Origin: Auanema rhodensis
Lineage: Eukaryota > Nematoda > Chromadorea > Rhabditida > Rhabditidae
Length of the DNA: 64,000 nt
Direction of reading: 5' to 3'
NCBI GenBank assembly: GCA_964057225.1
Contig: OZ059895.1
Span: forward strand, 21,462,688-21,526,687
Positions 35,773-48,390 of this stretch are shown here, one piece after another (positions within the stretch are counted from its first letter, which is position 1; every line of letters begins with the position of its first letter). The position numbers and the translations under genes are program-made. Under the pieces are notes generated by a model. It searched no databases. It worked only from the letters and a program-made list of their open reading frames with translations, and was not told the origin of the DNA.

Positions 35773-38700
35773 AACGATCATAACTAATTTTTCTATAAAG
35801 CGTTTCTCAATGTAGTATAGTGCATTCGATGCTGATTTTTAAGCTGCGTCGATCTGTGTTATCAGATTTGCGCTAGCTTAAAAATGCACCGAGATATCAA
35901 CTGATATAAGTTCACACTTATATCCTCGATTTTCACCCTGAAGAATTAATTTTTTCGTTGAATAACATTGTCCATCGTCTTTGCCTTGAAAAAAGGAATC
36001 TAAAAACATCTACTTTTTCATAAATTATTTTAAAATTTTTCGAAAAAATTTTTGTCAAAATGTTTTGGAAGCAATGTTGAGTGTACATGGAAACTCAACA
36101 TACACTAATGCATAATTTTTCAAACGATCATAACTAATTTTTCTATAAAGCGTTTCTCAATGTAGTATAGTGCATTCGATGCGGATTTTTAAGCTGCGTC
36201 GATCTGTGTTATCAGATTTGCGCTAGCTTAAAAATGCACCGAGATATCAACTGATATAAGTTCACACTTATATCCTCGATTTTCACCCTGACGAATTAAT
36301 TTTTTCGTTGAATAACAATGTCCATCGTCTTTGCCTTGAAAAAAGGAATCTAAAAACATCTACTTTTTGCTAAATTATATTGAAATTTTTCGAAAAAATT
36401 TTTGTCAAAATGTTTTTGGAAGCAATGTTGAGTGTACATGGAAACTCAACATACACTAATGCATCATTTTTCAAACGATCATAACTAATTTTTCTATAAA
36501 GCGTTTCTCAATGTAGTATAGTGCATTCGATGCGGATTTTTAAGCTGCGTCGATCTGTGTTATCAGATTTGCGCTAGCTTAAAAATGCACCGAGATATCA
36601 ACTGATATAAGTTCACACTTATATCCTCGATTTTCAACCTGAAGAATTAATTTTTTCGTTGAATAACATTGTCCATCGTCTTTGCCTTGAAAAAAGGAAT
36701 TTAAAAACATCTACTTTTGCTAGATTATTTTGAAATTTCTCGAAAAAATTTTTGTCAAAATGTTTTTGGAAGCAATGTTGAGTGTACATGGAAACTCAAC
36801 ATACAATAATGCATCATTTTTCAAACGATCATAACTAATTTTTCTATAAAGCGTTTCTCAATGTAGTATAGTGCATTCGATGCGGATTTTTAAGCTGCGT
36901 CGATCTGTGTTATCAGATTTGCGCTAGCTTAAAAATGCACCGAGATATCAACTGATATAAGTTCACACTTATATCCTCGATTTTCACCCTGAAGAATTGA
37001 TTTTTTCGTTGAATAACATTGTCCATCGTCTTTGCCTTGAAAAAAGGAATCTAAAAACATCTACTTTTGCTGGATTATTTTGAAATTTCTCGAAAAAATT
37101 TTTGTCAAAATGTTTTTGGAAGCAATGTTGAGTGTACATGGAAACTCAACATACACTAATGCATAATTTTTCAAACGATCATAACTAATTTTTGTATTAA
37201 GCGTTTCTCAATGTAGTATAGTGCATTCGATGCGGATTTTTAAGCTGCGTCGATCTGTGTTATCAGATTTGCGCTAGCTAAAAATGCACCGAGATATCAA
37301 CTGATATAAGTTCACACTTATATCCTCGATTTTCACCCTGAAGAATTGATTTTTTCGTTGAATAACATTGTCCATCGTCTTTGCCTTGAAAAAAGGAATC
37401 TAAAAACATCTACTTTTGCTAGATTATTTTGAAATTTCTCGAAAAAATTTTTGTCAAAATGTTTTTGGAAGCAATGTTGAGTGTACATGGAAACTCAACA
37501 TACACTAATGCATCATTTTTCAAACGATCATAACTAATTTTTCTATAAAGCGTTTCTCAATGTAGTATAGTGCATTCGATGCGGATTTTTAAGCTGCGTC
37601 GATCTGTGTTATCAGATTTGCGCTAGCTTAAAAATGCACCGAGATATCAACTGATATAAGTTCACACTTATATCCTCGATTTTCACCCTGAAGAATTAAT
37701 TTTTTCGTTGAATAACATTGTCCATCGTCTTTGCCTTAAAAAAAGGAATCTAAAAACATCTACTTTTTGATAAATTATTTTAAAATTTTTCGAAAAAATT
37801 TTTGTCAAAATGTTTTTGGAAGCAATGTTGAGTGTACATGGAAACTCAACATACACTAATGCATAATTTTTCAAACGATCATAACTAATTTTTGTATTAA
37901 GCGTTTCTCAATGTAGTATAGTGCATTCGATGCGGATTTTTAAGCTGCGTCGATCTGTGTTATCAGATTTGCGCTAGCTTAAAAATGCACCGAGATATCA
38001 ACTGATATAAGTTCACACTTATATCCTCGATTTTCACCCTGAAGAATTAATTTTTTCGTTGAATAACAATGTCCATCGTCTTTGCCTTGAAAAAAGGAAT
38101 CTAAAAACATCTACTTTTTGCTAAATTATATTGAAATTTTTCGAAAAAATTTTTGTCAAAATGTTTTTGGAAGCAATGTTGAGTGTACATGGAAACTCAA
38201 CATACACTAATGCATCATTTTTCAAACGATCATAACTAATTTTTCTATAAAGCGTTTCTCAATGTAGTATAGTGCATTCGATGCGGATTTTTAAGCTGCG
38301 TCGATCTGTGTTATCAGATTTGCGCTAGCTTAAAAATGCACCGAGATATCAACTGATATAAGTTCTTACTTATATCCTCGATTTTCACCCTGAAGAATTG
38401 ATTTTTTCGTTGAATAACATTGTCCATCGTCTTTGCCTTAAAAAAAGGAATCTAAAAACATCTACTTTTTGCTAAATTATATTGAAATTTCTCGAAAAAA
38501 TTTTTGTCAAAATGTTTTTGGAAGCAATGTTGAGTGTACATGGAAACTCAACATACACTAATGCATCATTTTTCAAACGATCATAACTAATTTTTCTATA
38601 AAGCGTTTCTCAATGTAGTATAGTGCATTCGATGCGGATTTTTAAGCTGCGTCGATCTGTGTTATCAGATTTGCGCTAGCTTAAAAATGCACCGAGATAT

Positions 38701-39276
38701 CAACTGAAATAAGTTCACACTTATATCCTCGATTTTCACCCTGAAGAATTAATTTTTTCGTTGAATAACATTGTCCATCGTCTTTGCCTTAAAAAAAGGA
38801 ATCTAAAAACATCTACTTTTTGATAAATTATTTTAAAATTTTTCGAAAAAATTTTTGTCAAAATGTTTTTGGAAGCAATGTTGAGTGTACATGGAAACTC
38901 AACATACACTAATGCATCATTTTTCAAACGATCATAACTAATTTTTCTATAAAGCGTTTCTCAATGTAGTATAGTGCATTCGATGCGGATTTTTAAGCTG
39001 CGTCGATCTGTGTTCTCAGATTTGCGCTAGCTTAAAAATGTACCGAGATATCAACTGATATAAGTTCACACTTATATCCTCGATTTTCACCCTGAAGAAT
39101 TAATTTTTTCGTTGAATAACATTGTCCATCGTCTTTGCCTTAAAAAAAGGAATCTAAAAACATCTACTTGTGCTAGATTATTTTGAAATTTCTCGAAAAA
39201 ATTTTTGTCAAAATGTTTTTGGAAGCAATGTTGAGTGTACATGGAAACTCAACATACACTAATGCATCATTTTTCA
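35773..39276 (+). repeat. Ten-monomer higher-order unit
   Basis: Starts are 35773 F ('gatgctgatt'), 36123 Q ('ctgacgaatt'), 36474 H, 36824 G ('gctggatt'), 37174 G (349 bp, one T lost in 'gctagctaaaa'), 37523 D3, 37874 Q, 38225 chimera ('gttcttactt'), 38576 D3 ('ctgaaataag') and 38927 N ('aaaatgtacc'). It matches the preceding unit monomer by monomer apart from the missing second Q, so the two are a recent 3.5-3.9 kb tandem duplication. Confidence 0.9.
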
Positions 39277-41027
39277 AACGATCATAACTAATTTTTCTAT
39301 AAAGCGTTTCTCAATGTAGTATAGTGCATTCGATGCGGATTTTTAAGCTGCGTCGATCTGTGTTATCAGATTTGCGCTAGCTTAAAAATGCACCGAGATA
39401 TCAACTGATATAAGTTCACACTTATATCCTCGATTTTCACCCTGAAGAATTGATTTTTTCGTTGAATAACATTGTCCATCGTCTTTGCCTTGAAAAAAGG
39501 AATCTAAAAACATCTACTTTTGCTAGATTATTTTAAAATTTTTCGAAAAAATTTTTGTCAAAATGTTTTTGGAAGCAATGTTGAGTGTACATGGAAACTC
39601 AACATACACTAATGCATCATTTTTCAAACGATCATAACTAATTTTTCTATAAAGCGTTTCTCAATGTAGTATAGTGCATTCGATGCGGATTTTTAAGCTG
39701 CGTCGATCTGTGTTCTCAGATTTGCGCTAGCTTAAAAATGCACCGAGATATCAACTGATATAAGTTCACACTTATATCCTCGATTTTCACCCTGAAGAAT
39801 TAATTTTTTCGTTGAATAACATTGTCCATCGTCTTTGCCTTAAAAAAAGGAATCTAAAAACATCTACTTGTGCTAGATTATTTTGAAATTTCTCGAAAAA
39901 ATTTTTGTCAAAATGTTTTTGGAAGCAATGTTGAGTGTACATGGAAACTCAACATACACTAATGCATCATTTTTCAAACGATCATAACTAATTTTTCTAT
40001 AAAGCGTTTCTCAATGTAGTATAGTGCATTCGATGCGGATTTTTAAGCTGCGTCGATCTGTGTTATCAGATTTGCGCTAGCTTAAAAATGCACCGAGATA
40101 TCAACTGATATAAGTTCACACTTATATCCTCGATTTTCACCCTGAAGAATTGATTTTTTCGTTGAATAACATTGTCCATCGTCTTTGCCTTGAAAAAAGG
40201 AATCTAAAAACATCTACTTTTGCTAGATTATTTTGAAATTTCTCGAAAAAATTTTTGTCAAAATGTTTTTGGAAGCAATGTTGAGTGTACATGGAAACTC
40301 AACATACACTAATGCATCATTTTTCAAACGATCATAACTAATTTTTCTATAAAGCGTTTCTCAATGTAGTATAGTGCATTCGATGCGGATTTTTAAGCTG
40401 CGTCGATCTGTGTTATCAGATTTGCGCTAGCTTAAAAATGCACCGAGATATCAACTGATATAAGTTCACACTTATATCCTCGATTTTCACCCTGAAGAAT
40501 TAATTTTTTCGTTGAATAACATTGTCTATCGTCTTTGCCTTAAAAAAAGGAATCTAAAAACATCTACTTTTTGATAAATTATTTTAAAATTTTTCGAAAA
40601 AATTTTTGTCAAAATGTTTTTGGAAGCAATGTTGAGTGTACATGGAAACTCAACATACACTAATGCATCATTTTTCAAACGATCATAACTAATTTTTCTA
40701 TACAGCGTTTCTCAATGTAGTATAGTGCATTCGATGCGGATTTTTAAGCTGCGTCGATCTGTGTTATCAGATTTGCGCTAGCTTAAAAATGCACCGAGAT
40801 ATCAACTGATATAAGTTCACACTTATATCCTCGATTTTCACCCTGAAGAATTGATTTTTTCGTTGAATAACATTGTCCATCGTCTTTGCCTTGAAAAAAG
40901 GAATCTAAAAACATCTACTTTTGCTAGATTATTTTGAAATTTCTCGAAAAAATTTTTGTCAAAATGTTTTTGGAAGCAATGTTGAGTGTACATGGAAACT
41001 CAACATACACTAATGCATCATTTTTCA
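39277..41027 (+). repeat. Mixed G/N/D monomers between higher-order domains
   Basis: Starts are 39277 (G left part with D-type 'ttttaaaatttttcg' right part), 39627 N, 39977 G, 40327 (D3 with 'tgtctatcg') and 40678 G ('ctatacagcg'). Together with the N monomer at 38927, the pairs at 38927 and 39627 look like a 700-bp N-G dimer. Confidence 0.8.
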
Positions 41028-42080
41028 AACGATCATAACTAATTTTTCTATAAAGCGTTTCTCAATGTAGTATAGTGCATTCGATGCGGATTTTTAAGCT
41101 GCGTCGATCTGTGTTATCAGATTTGCGCTAGCTTAAAAATGCACCGAGATATCAACTGATATAAGTTCACACTTATATCCTCGATTTTCACCCTGAAGAA
41201 TTAATTTTTTCGTTGAATAACATTGTCCATCGTCTTTGCCTTAAAAAAAGGAATCTAAAAACATCTACTTTTTGATGAATTATTTTAAAATTTTTCGAAA
41301 AAATTTTTGTCAAAATGTTTTTGGAAGCAATGTTGAGTGTACATGGAAACTCAACATACACTAATGCATAATTTTTCAAACGATCATAACTAATTTTTGT
41401 ATTAAGCGTTTCTCAATGTAGTATAGTGCATTCGATGCGGATTTTTAAGCTGCGTCGATCTGTGTTATCAGATTTGCGCTAGCTTAAAAATGCACCGAGA
41501 TATCAACTGATATAAGTTCACACTTATATCCTCGATTTTCACCCTGAAGAATTAATTTTTTCGTTGAATAACATTGTCCATCGTCTTTGCCTTAAAAAAA
41601 GGAATCTAAAAACATCTACTTTTTGATAAATTATTTTAAAATTTTTCGAAAAAATTTTTGTCAAAATGTTTTTGGAAGCAATGTTGAGTGTACATGGAAA
41701 CTCAACATACACTAATGCATAATTTTTCAAACGATCATAACTAATTTTTGTATTAAGCGTTTCTCAATGTAGTATAGTGCATTCGATGCGGATTTTTGAG
41801 CTGCGTCGATCTGTGTTATCAGATTTGCGCTAGCTTAAAAATGCACCGAGATATCAACTGATATAAGTTCACGCTTATATCCTCGATTTTCACCCTGTAG
41901 AATTAATTTTTTCGTTGAATAACAATGTCCATCGTCTTTGCCTTGAAAAAAGGAATCTAAAAACATCTACTTTTTGCTAAATTATATTGAAATTTTTCGA
42001 AAAAAGTTTTGTCAAAATGTTTTTGGAAGCTATGTTGAGTGTACATGGAAACTCAACATACACTAATGCATCATTTTTCA
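41028..42080 (+). repeat. D3-D3-Q triplet with 'gatgaatt' and 'gagctg' markers, copy 1
   Basis: Starts are 41028 (D3 with 'gatgaatt'), 41379 (D3 with 'gtattaagcg') and 41730 (Q with 'tttttgagctg'). The last monomer is unusually decayed, with 'cacgctta', 'ctgtagaatt', 'aaaaaagttttg' and 'gaagctatg'. The triplet recurs at 42081, 44184, 46638, 52599 and 56106. Confidence 0.88.
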
Positions 42081-43133
42081 AACGATCATAACTAATTTTT
42101 CTATAAAGCGTTTCTCAATGTAGTATAGTGCATTCGATGCGGATTTTTAAGCTGCGTCGATCTGTGTTATCAGATTTGCGCTAGCTTAAAAATGCACCGA
42201 GATATCAACTGATATAAGTTCACACTTATATCCTCGATTTTCACCCTGAAGAATTAATTTTTTCGTTGAATAACATTGTCCATCGTCTTTGCCTTAAAAA
42301 AAGGAATCTAAAAACATCTACTTTTTGATGAATTATTTTAAAATTTTTCGAAAAAATTTTTGTCAAAATGTTTTTGGAAGCAATGTTGAGTGTACATGGA
42401 AACTCAACATACACTAATGCATAATTTTTCAAACGATCATAACTAATTTTTGTATTAAGCGTTTCTCAATGTAGTATAGTGCATTCGATGCGGATTTTTA
42501 AGCTGCGTCGATCTGTGTTATCAGATTTGCGCTAGCTTAAAAATGCACCGAGATATCAACTGATATAAGTTCACACTTATATCCTCGATTTTCACCCTGA
42601 AGAATTAATTTTTTCGTTGAATAACATTGTCCATCGTCTTTGCCTTAAAAAAAGGAATCTAAAAACATCTACTTTTTGATAAATTATTTTAAAATTTTTC
42701 GAAAAAATTTTTGTCAAAATGTTTTTGGAAGCAATGTTGAGTGTACATGGAAACTCAACATACACTAATGCATAATTTTTCAAACGATCATAACTAATTT
42801 TTGTATTGAGCGTTTCTCAATGTAGTATAGTGCATTCGATGCGGATTTTTGAGCTGCGTCGATCTGTGTTATCAGATTTGCGCTAGCTTAAAAATGCACC
42901 GAGATATCAACTGATATAAGTTCACACTTATATCCTCGATTTTCACCCTGAAGAATTAATTTTTTCGTTGAATAACAATGTCCATCGTCTTTGCCTTGAA
43001 AAAAGGAATCTAAAAACATCTACTTTTTGCTAAATTATATTGAAATTTTTCGAAAAAATTTTTGTCAAAATGTTTTTGGAAGCAATGTTGAGTGTACATG
43101 GAAACTCAACATACACTAATGCATCATTTTTCA
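42081..43133 (+). repeat. D3-D3-Q triplet, copy 2
   Basis: Starts are 42081, 42432 and 42783. The third monomer has 'gtattgagcg', otherwise seen only in the first three monomers of the window, alongside the 'gagctg' marker. Confidence 0.88.
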
Positions 43134-45236
43134 AACGATCATAACTAATTTTTCTATAAAGCGTTTCTCAATGTAGTATAGTGCATTCGATGCGGATTTT
43201 TAAGCTGCGTCGATCTGTGTTATCAGATTTGCGCTAGCTTAAAAATGCACCGAGATATCAACTGATATAAGTTCACACTTATATCCTCGATTTTCACCCT
43301 GAGGAATTGATTTTTTCGTTGAATAACATTGTCCATCGTCTTTGCCTTGAAAAAAGGAATCTAAAAACATCTACTTTTGCTAGATTATTTTGAAATTTCT
43401 CGAAAAAATTTTTGTCAAAATGTTTTTGGAAGCAATGTTGAGTGTACATGGAAACTCAACATACACTAATGCATCATTTTTCAAACGATCATAACTAATT
43501 TTTCTATAAAGCGTTTCTCAATGTAGTATAGTGCATTCGATGCGGATTTTTAAGCTGCGTCGATCTGTGTTATCAGATTTGCGCTAGCTTAAAAATGCAC
43601 CGAGATATCAACTGATATAAGTTCACACTTATATCCTCGATTTTCACCCTGAAGAATTGATTTTTTCGTTGAATAACATTGTCCATCGTCTTTGCCTTGA
43701 AAAAAGGAATCTAAAAACATCTACTTTTGCTAGATTATTTTGAAATTTCTCGAAAAAATTTTTGTCAAAATGTTTTTGGAAGCAATGTTGAGTGTACATG
43801 GAAACTCAACATACACTAATGCATCATTTTTCAAACGATCATAACTAATTTTTGTATTAAGCGTTTCTCAGTGTAGTATAGTGCATTCGATGCGGATTTT
43901 TAAGCTGCGTCGATCTGTGTTATCAGATTTGCGCTAGCTTAAAAATGCACCGAGATATCAACTGATATAAGTTCACACTTATATCCTCGATTTTCACCCT
44001 GAAGAATTGATTTTTTCGTTGAATAACATTGTCCATCGTCTTTGCCTTGAAAAAAGGAATCTAAAAACATCTACTTTTGCTAGATTATTTTGAAATTTCT
44101 CGAAAAAATTTTTGTCAAAATGTTTTTGGAAGCAATGTTGAGTGTACATGGAAACTCAACATACACTAATGCATCATTTTTCAAACGATCATAACTAATT
44201 TTTCTATAAAGCGTTTCTCAATGTAGTATAGTGCATTCGATGCGGATTTTTAAGCTGCGTCGATCTCTGTTATCAGATTTGCGCTAGCTTAAAAATGCAC
44301 CGAGATATCAACTGATATAAGTTCACACTTATATCCTCGATTTTCACCCTGAAGAATTAATTTTTTCGTTGAATAACATTGTCCATCGTCTTTGCCTTAA
44401 AAAAAGGAATCTAAAAACATCTACTTTTTGATGAATTATTTTAAAATTTTTCGAAAAAATTTTTGTCAAAATGTTTTTGGAAGCAATGTTGAGTGTACAT
44501 GGAAACTCAACATACACTAATGCATAATTTTTCAAACGATCATAACTAATTTTTGTATTAAGCGTTTCTCAATGTAGTATAGTGCATTCGATGCGGATTT
44601 TTAAGCTGCGTCGATCTGTGTTATCAGATTTGCGCTAGCTTAAAAATGCACCGAGATATCAACTGATATAAGTTCACACTTATATCCTCGATTTTCACCC
44701 TGAAGAATTAATTTTTTCGTTGAATAACATTGTCCATCGTCTTTGCCTTAAAAAAAGGAATCTAAAAACATCTACTTTTTGATAAATTATTTTAAAATTT
44801 TTCGAAAAAATTTTTGTCAAAATGTTTTTGGAAGCAATGTTGAGTGTACATGGAAACTCAACATACACTAATGCATAATTTTTCAAACGATCATAACTAA
44901 TTTTTGTATTAAGCGTTTCTCAATGTAGTATAGTGCATTCGATGCGGATTTTTGAGCTGCGTCGATCTGTGTTATCAGATTTGCGCTAGCTTAAAAATGC
45001 ACCGAGATATCAACTGATATAAGTTCACACTTATATCCTCGATTTTCACCCTGAAGAATTAATTTTTTCGTTGAATAACAATGTCCATCGTCTTTGCCTT
45101 GAAAAAAGGAATCTAAAAACATCTACTTTTTGCTAAATTATATTGAAATTTTTCGAAAAAATTTTTGTCAAAATGTTTTTGGAAGCAATGTTGAGTGTAC
45201 ATGGAAACTCAACATACACTAATGCATCATTTTTCA
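43134..45236 (+). repeat. Variable-length higher-order series, unit of 6 monomers
   Basis: Opens with the G monomer marked 'ctgaggaatt' (43134). It continues 43484 G, 43834 G ('ctcagtgtag'), 44184 D3 ('gatgaatt', 'gatctctgtt'), 44535 D3 and 44886 Q ('gagctg'). I use the 'ctgaggaatt' monomer as the start of each unit; these occur at 43134, 45237, 48391, 51198, 54705 and 58914. Confidence 0.87.
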
Positions 45237-48200
45237 AACGATCATAACTAATTTTTCTATAAAGCGTTTCTCAATGTAGTATAGTGCATTCGATGCGGAT
45301 TTTTAAGCTGCGTCGATCTGTGTTATCAGATTTGCGCTAGCTTAAAAATGCACCGAGATATCAACTGATATAAGTTCACACTTATATCCTCGATTTTCAC
45401 CCTGAGGAATTGATTTTTTCGTTGAATAACATTGTCCATCGTCTTTGCCTTGAAAAAAGGAATCTAAAAACATCTACTTTTGCTAGATTATTTTGAAATT
45501 TCTCGAAAAAATTTTTGTCAAAATGTTTTTGGAAGCAATGTTGAGTGTACATGGAAACTCAACATACACTAATGCATCATTTTTCAAACGATCATAACTA
45601 ATTTTTCTATAAAGCGTTTCTCAATGTAGTATAGTGCATTCGATGCGGATTTTTAAGCTGCGTCGATCTGTGTTATCAGATTTGCGCTAGCTTAAAAATG
45701 CACCGAGATATCAACTGATATAAGTTCACACTTATATCCTCGATTTTCACCCTGAAGAATTGATTTTTTCGTTGAATAACATTGTCCATCGTCTTTGCCT
45801 TGAAAAAAGGAATCTAAAAACATCTACTTTTGCTAGATTATTTTGAAATTTCTCGAAAAAATTTTTGTCAAAATGTTTTTGGAAGCAATGTTGAGTGTAC
45901 ATGGAAACTCAACATACACTAATGCATCATTTTTCAAACGATCATAACTAATTTTTCTATAAAGCGTTTCTCAATGTAGTATAGTGCATTCGATGCGGAT
46001 TTTTAAGCTGCGTCGATCTGTGTTATCAGATTTGCGCTAGCTTAAAAATGCACCGAGATATCAACTGATATAAGTTCACACTTATATCCTCGATTTTCAC
46101 CCTGAAGAATTAATTTTTTCGTTGAATAACATTGTCTATCGTCTTTGCCTTAAAAAAAGGAATCTAAAAACATCTACTTTTTGATAAATTATTTTAAAAT
46201 TTTTCGAAAAAATTTTTGTCAAAATGTTTTTGGAAGCAATGTTGAGTGTACATGGAAACTCAACATACACTAATGCATAATTTTTCAAACGATCATAACT
46301 AATTTTTGTATTAAGCGTTTCTCAGTGTAGTATAGTGCATTCGATGCGGATTTTTAAGCTGCGTCGATCTGTGTTATCAGATTTGCGCTAGCTTAAAAAT
46401 GCACCGAGATATCAACTGATATAAGTTCACACTTATATCCTCGATTTTCACCCTGAAGAATTGATTTTTTCGTTGAATAACATTGTCCATCGTCTTTGCC
46501 TTGAAAAAAGGAATCTAAAAACATCTACTTTTGCTAGATTATTTTGAAATTTCTCGAAAAAATTTTTGTCAAAATGTTTTTGGAAGCAATGTTGAGTGTA
46601 CATGGAAACTCAACATACACTAATGCATCATTTTTCAAACGATCATAACTAATTTTTCTATAAAGCGTTTCTCAATGTAGTATAGTGCATTCGATGCGGA
46701 TTTTTAAGCTGCGTCGATCTGTGTTATCAGATTTGCGCTAGCTTAAAAATGCACCGAGATATCAACTGATATAAGTTCACACTTATATCCTCGATTTTCA
46801 CCCTGAAGAATTAATTTTTTCGTTGAATAACATTGTCCATCGTCTTTGCCTTAAAAAAGGAATCTAAAAACATCTACTTTTTGATGAATTATTTTAAAAT
46901 TTTTCGAAAAAATTTTTGTCAAAATGTTTTTGGAAGCAATGTTGAGTGTACATGGAAACTCAACATACACTAATGCATAATTTTTCAAACGATCATAACT
47001 AATTGTTGTATTAAGCGTTTCTCAATGTAGTATAGTGCATTCGATGCGGATTTTTAAGCTGCGTCGATCTGTGTTATCAGATTTGCGCTAGCTTAAAAAT
47101 GCACCGAGATATCAACTGATATAAGTTCACACTTATATCCTCGATTTTCACCCTGAAGAATTAATTTTTTCGTTGAATAACATTGTCCATCGTCTTTGCC
47201 TTAAAAAAAGGAATCTAAAAACATCTACTTTTTGATAAATTATTTTAAAATTTTTCGAAAAAATTTTTGTCAAAATGTTTTTGGAAGCAATGTTGAGTGT
47301 ACATGGAAACTCAACATACACTAATGCATAATTTTTCAAACGATCATAACTAATTTTTGTATTAAGCGTTTCTCAATGTAGTATAGTGCATTCGATGCGG
47401 ATTTTTGAGCTGCGTCGATCTGTGTTATCAGATTTGCGCTAGCTTAAAAATGCACCGAGATATCAACTGATATAAGTTCACACTTATATCCTCGATTTTC
47501 ACCCTGAAGAATTAATTTTTTCGTTGAATAACAATGTCCATCGTCTTTGCCTTGAAAAAAGGAATCTAAAAACATCTACTTTTTGCTAAATTATATTGAA
47601 ATTTTTCGAAAAAATTTTTGTCAAAATGTTTTTGGAAGCAATGTTGAGTGTACATGGAAACTCAACATACACTAATGCATCATTTTTCAAACGATCATAA
47701 CTAATTTTTCTATAAAGCGTTTCTCAATGTAGTATAGTGCATTCGATGCGGATTTTTAAGCTGCGTCGATCTGTGTTATCAGATTTGCGCTAGCTTAAAA
47801 ATGCACCGAGATATCAACTGATATAAGTTCACACTTATATCCTCGATTTTCACCCTGAAGAATTGATTTTTTCGTTGAATAACATTGTCCATCGTCTTTG
47901 CCTTGAAAAAAGGAATCTAAAAACATCTACTTTTGCTAGATTATTTTGAAATTTCTCGAAAAAATTTTTGTCAAAATGTTTTTGGAAGCAATGTTGAGTG
48001 TACATGGAAACTCAACATACACTAATGCATCATTTTTCAAACGATCATAACTAATTTTTCTATAAAGCGTTTCTCAATGTAGTATAGTGCATTCGATGCG
48101 GATTTTTAAGCTGCGTCGATCTGTGTTATCAGATTTGCGCTAGCTTAAAAATGCACCGAGATATCAACTGATATAAGTTCACACTTATATCCTCGATTTT

Positions 48201-48390
48201 CACCCTGAAGAATTAATTTTTTCGTTGAATAACAATGTCCATCGTCTTTGCCTTGAAAAAAGGAATCTAAAAACATCTACTTTTTGCTAAATTATATTGA
48301 AATTTTTCGAAAAAATTTTTGTCAAAATGTTTTTGGAAGCAATGTTGAGTGTACATGGAAACTCAACATACACTAATGCATCATTTTTCA
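45237..48390 (+). repeat. Variable-length higher-order series, unit of 9 monomers
   Basis: Starts are 45237 G ('ctgaggaatt'), 45587 G, 45937 D3 ('tgtctatcg'), 46288 G ('ctcagtgtag'), 46638 D3 ('gatgaatt', one A lost, 350 bp), 46988 D3 ('aattgttgta'), 47339 Q ('gagctg'), 47690 G and 48040 Q ('aagctg'). Confidence 0.87.
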
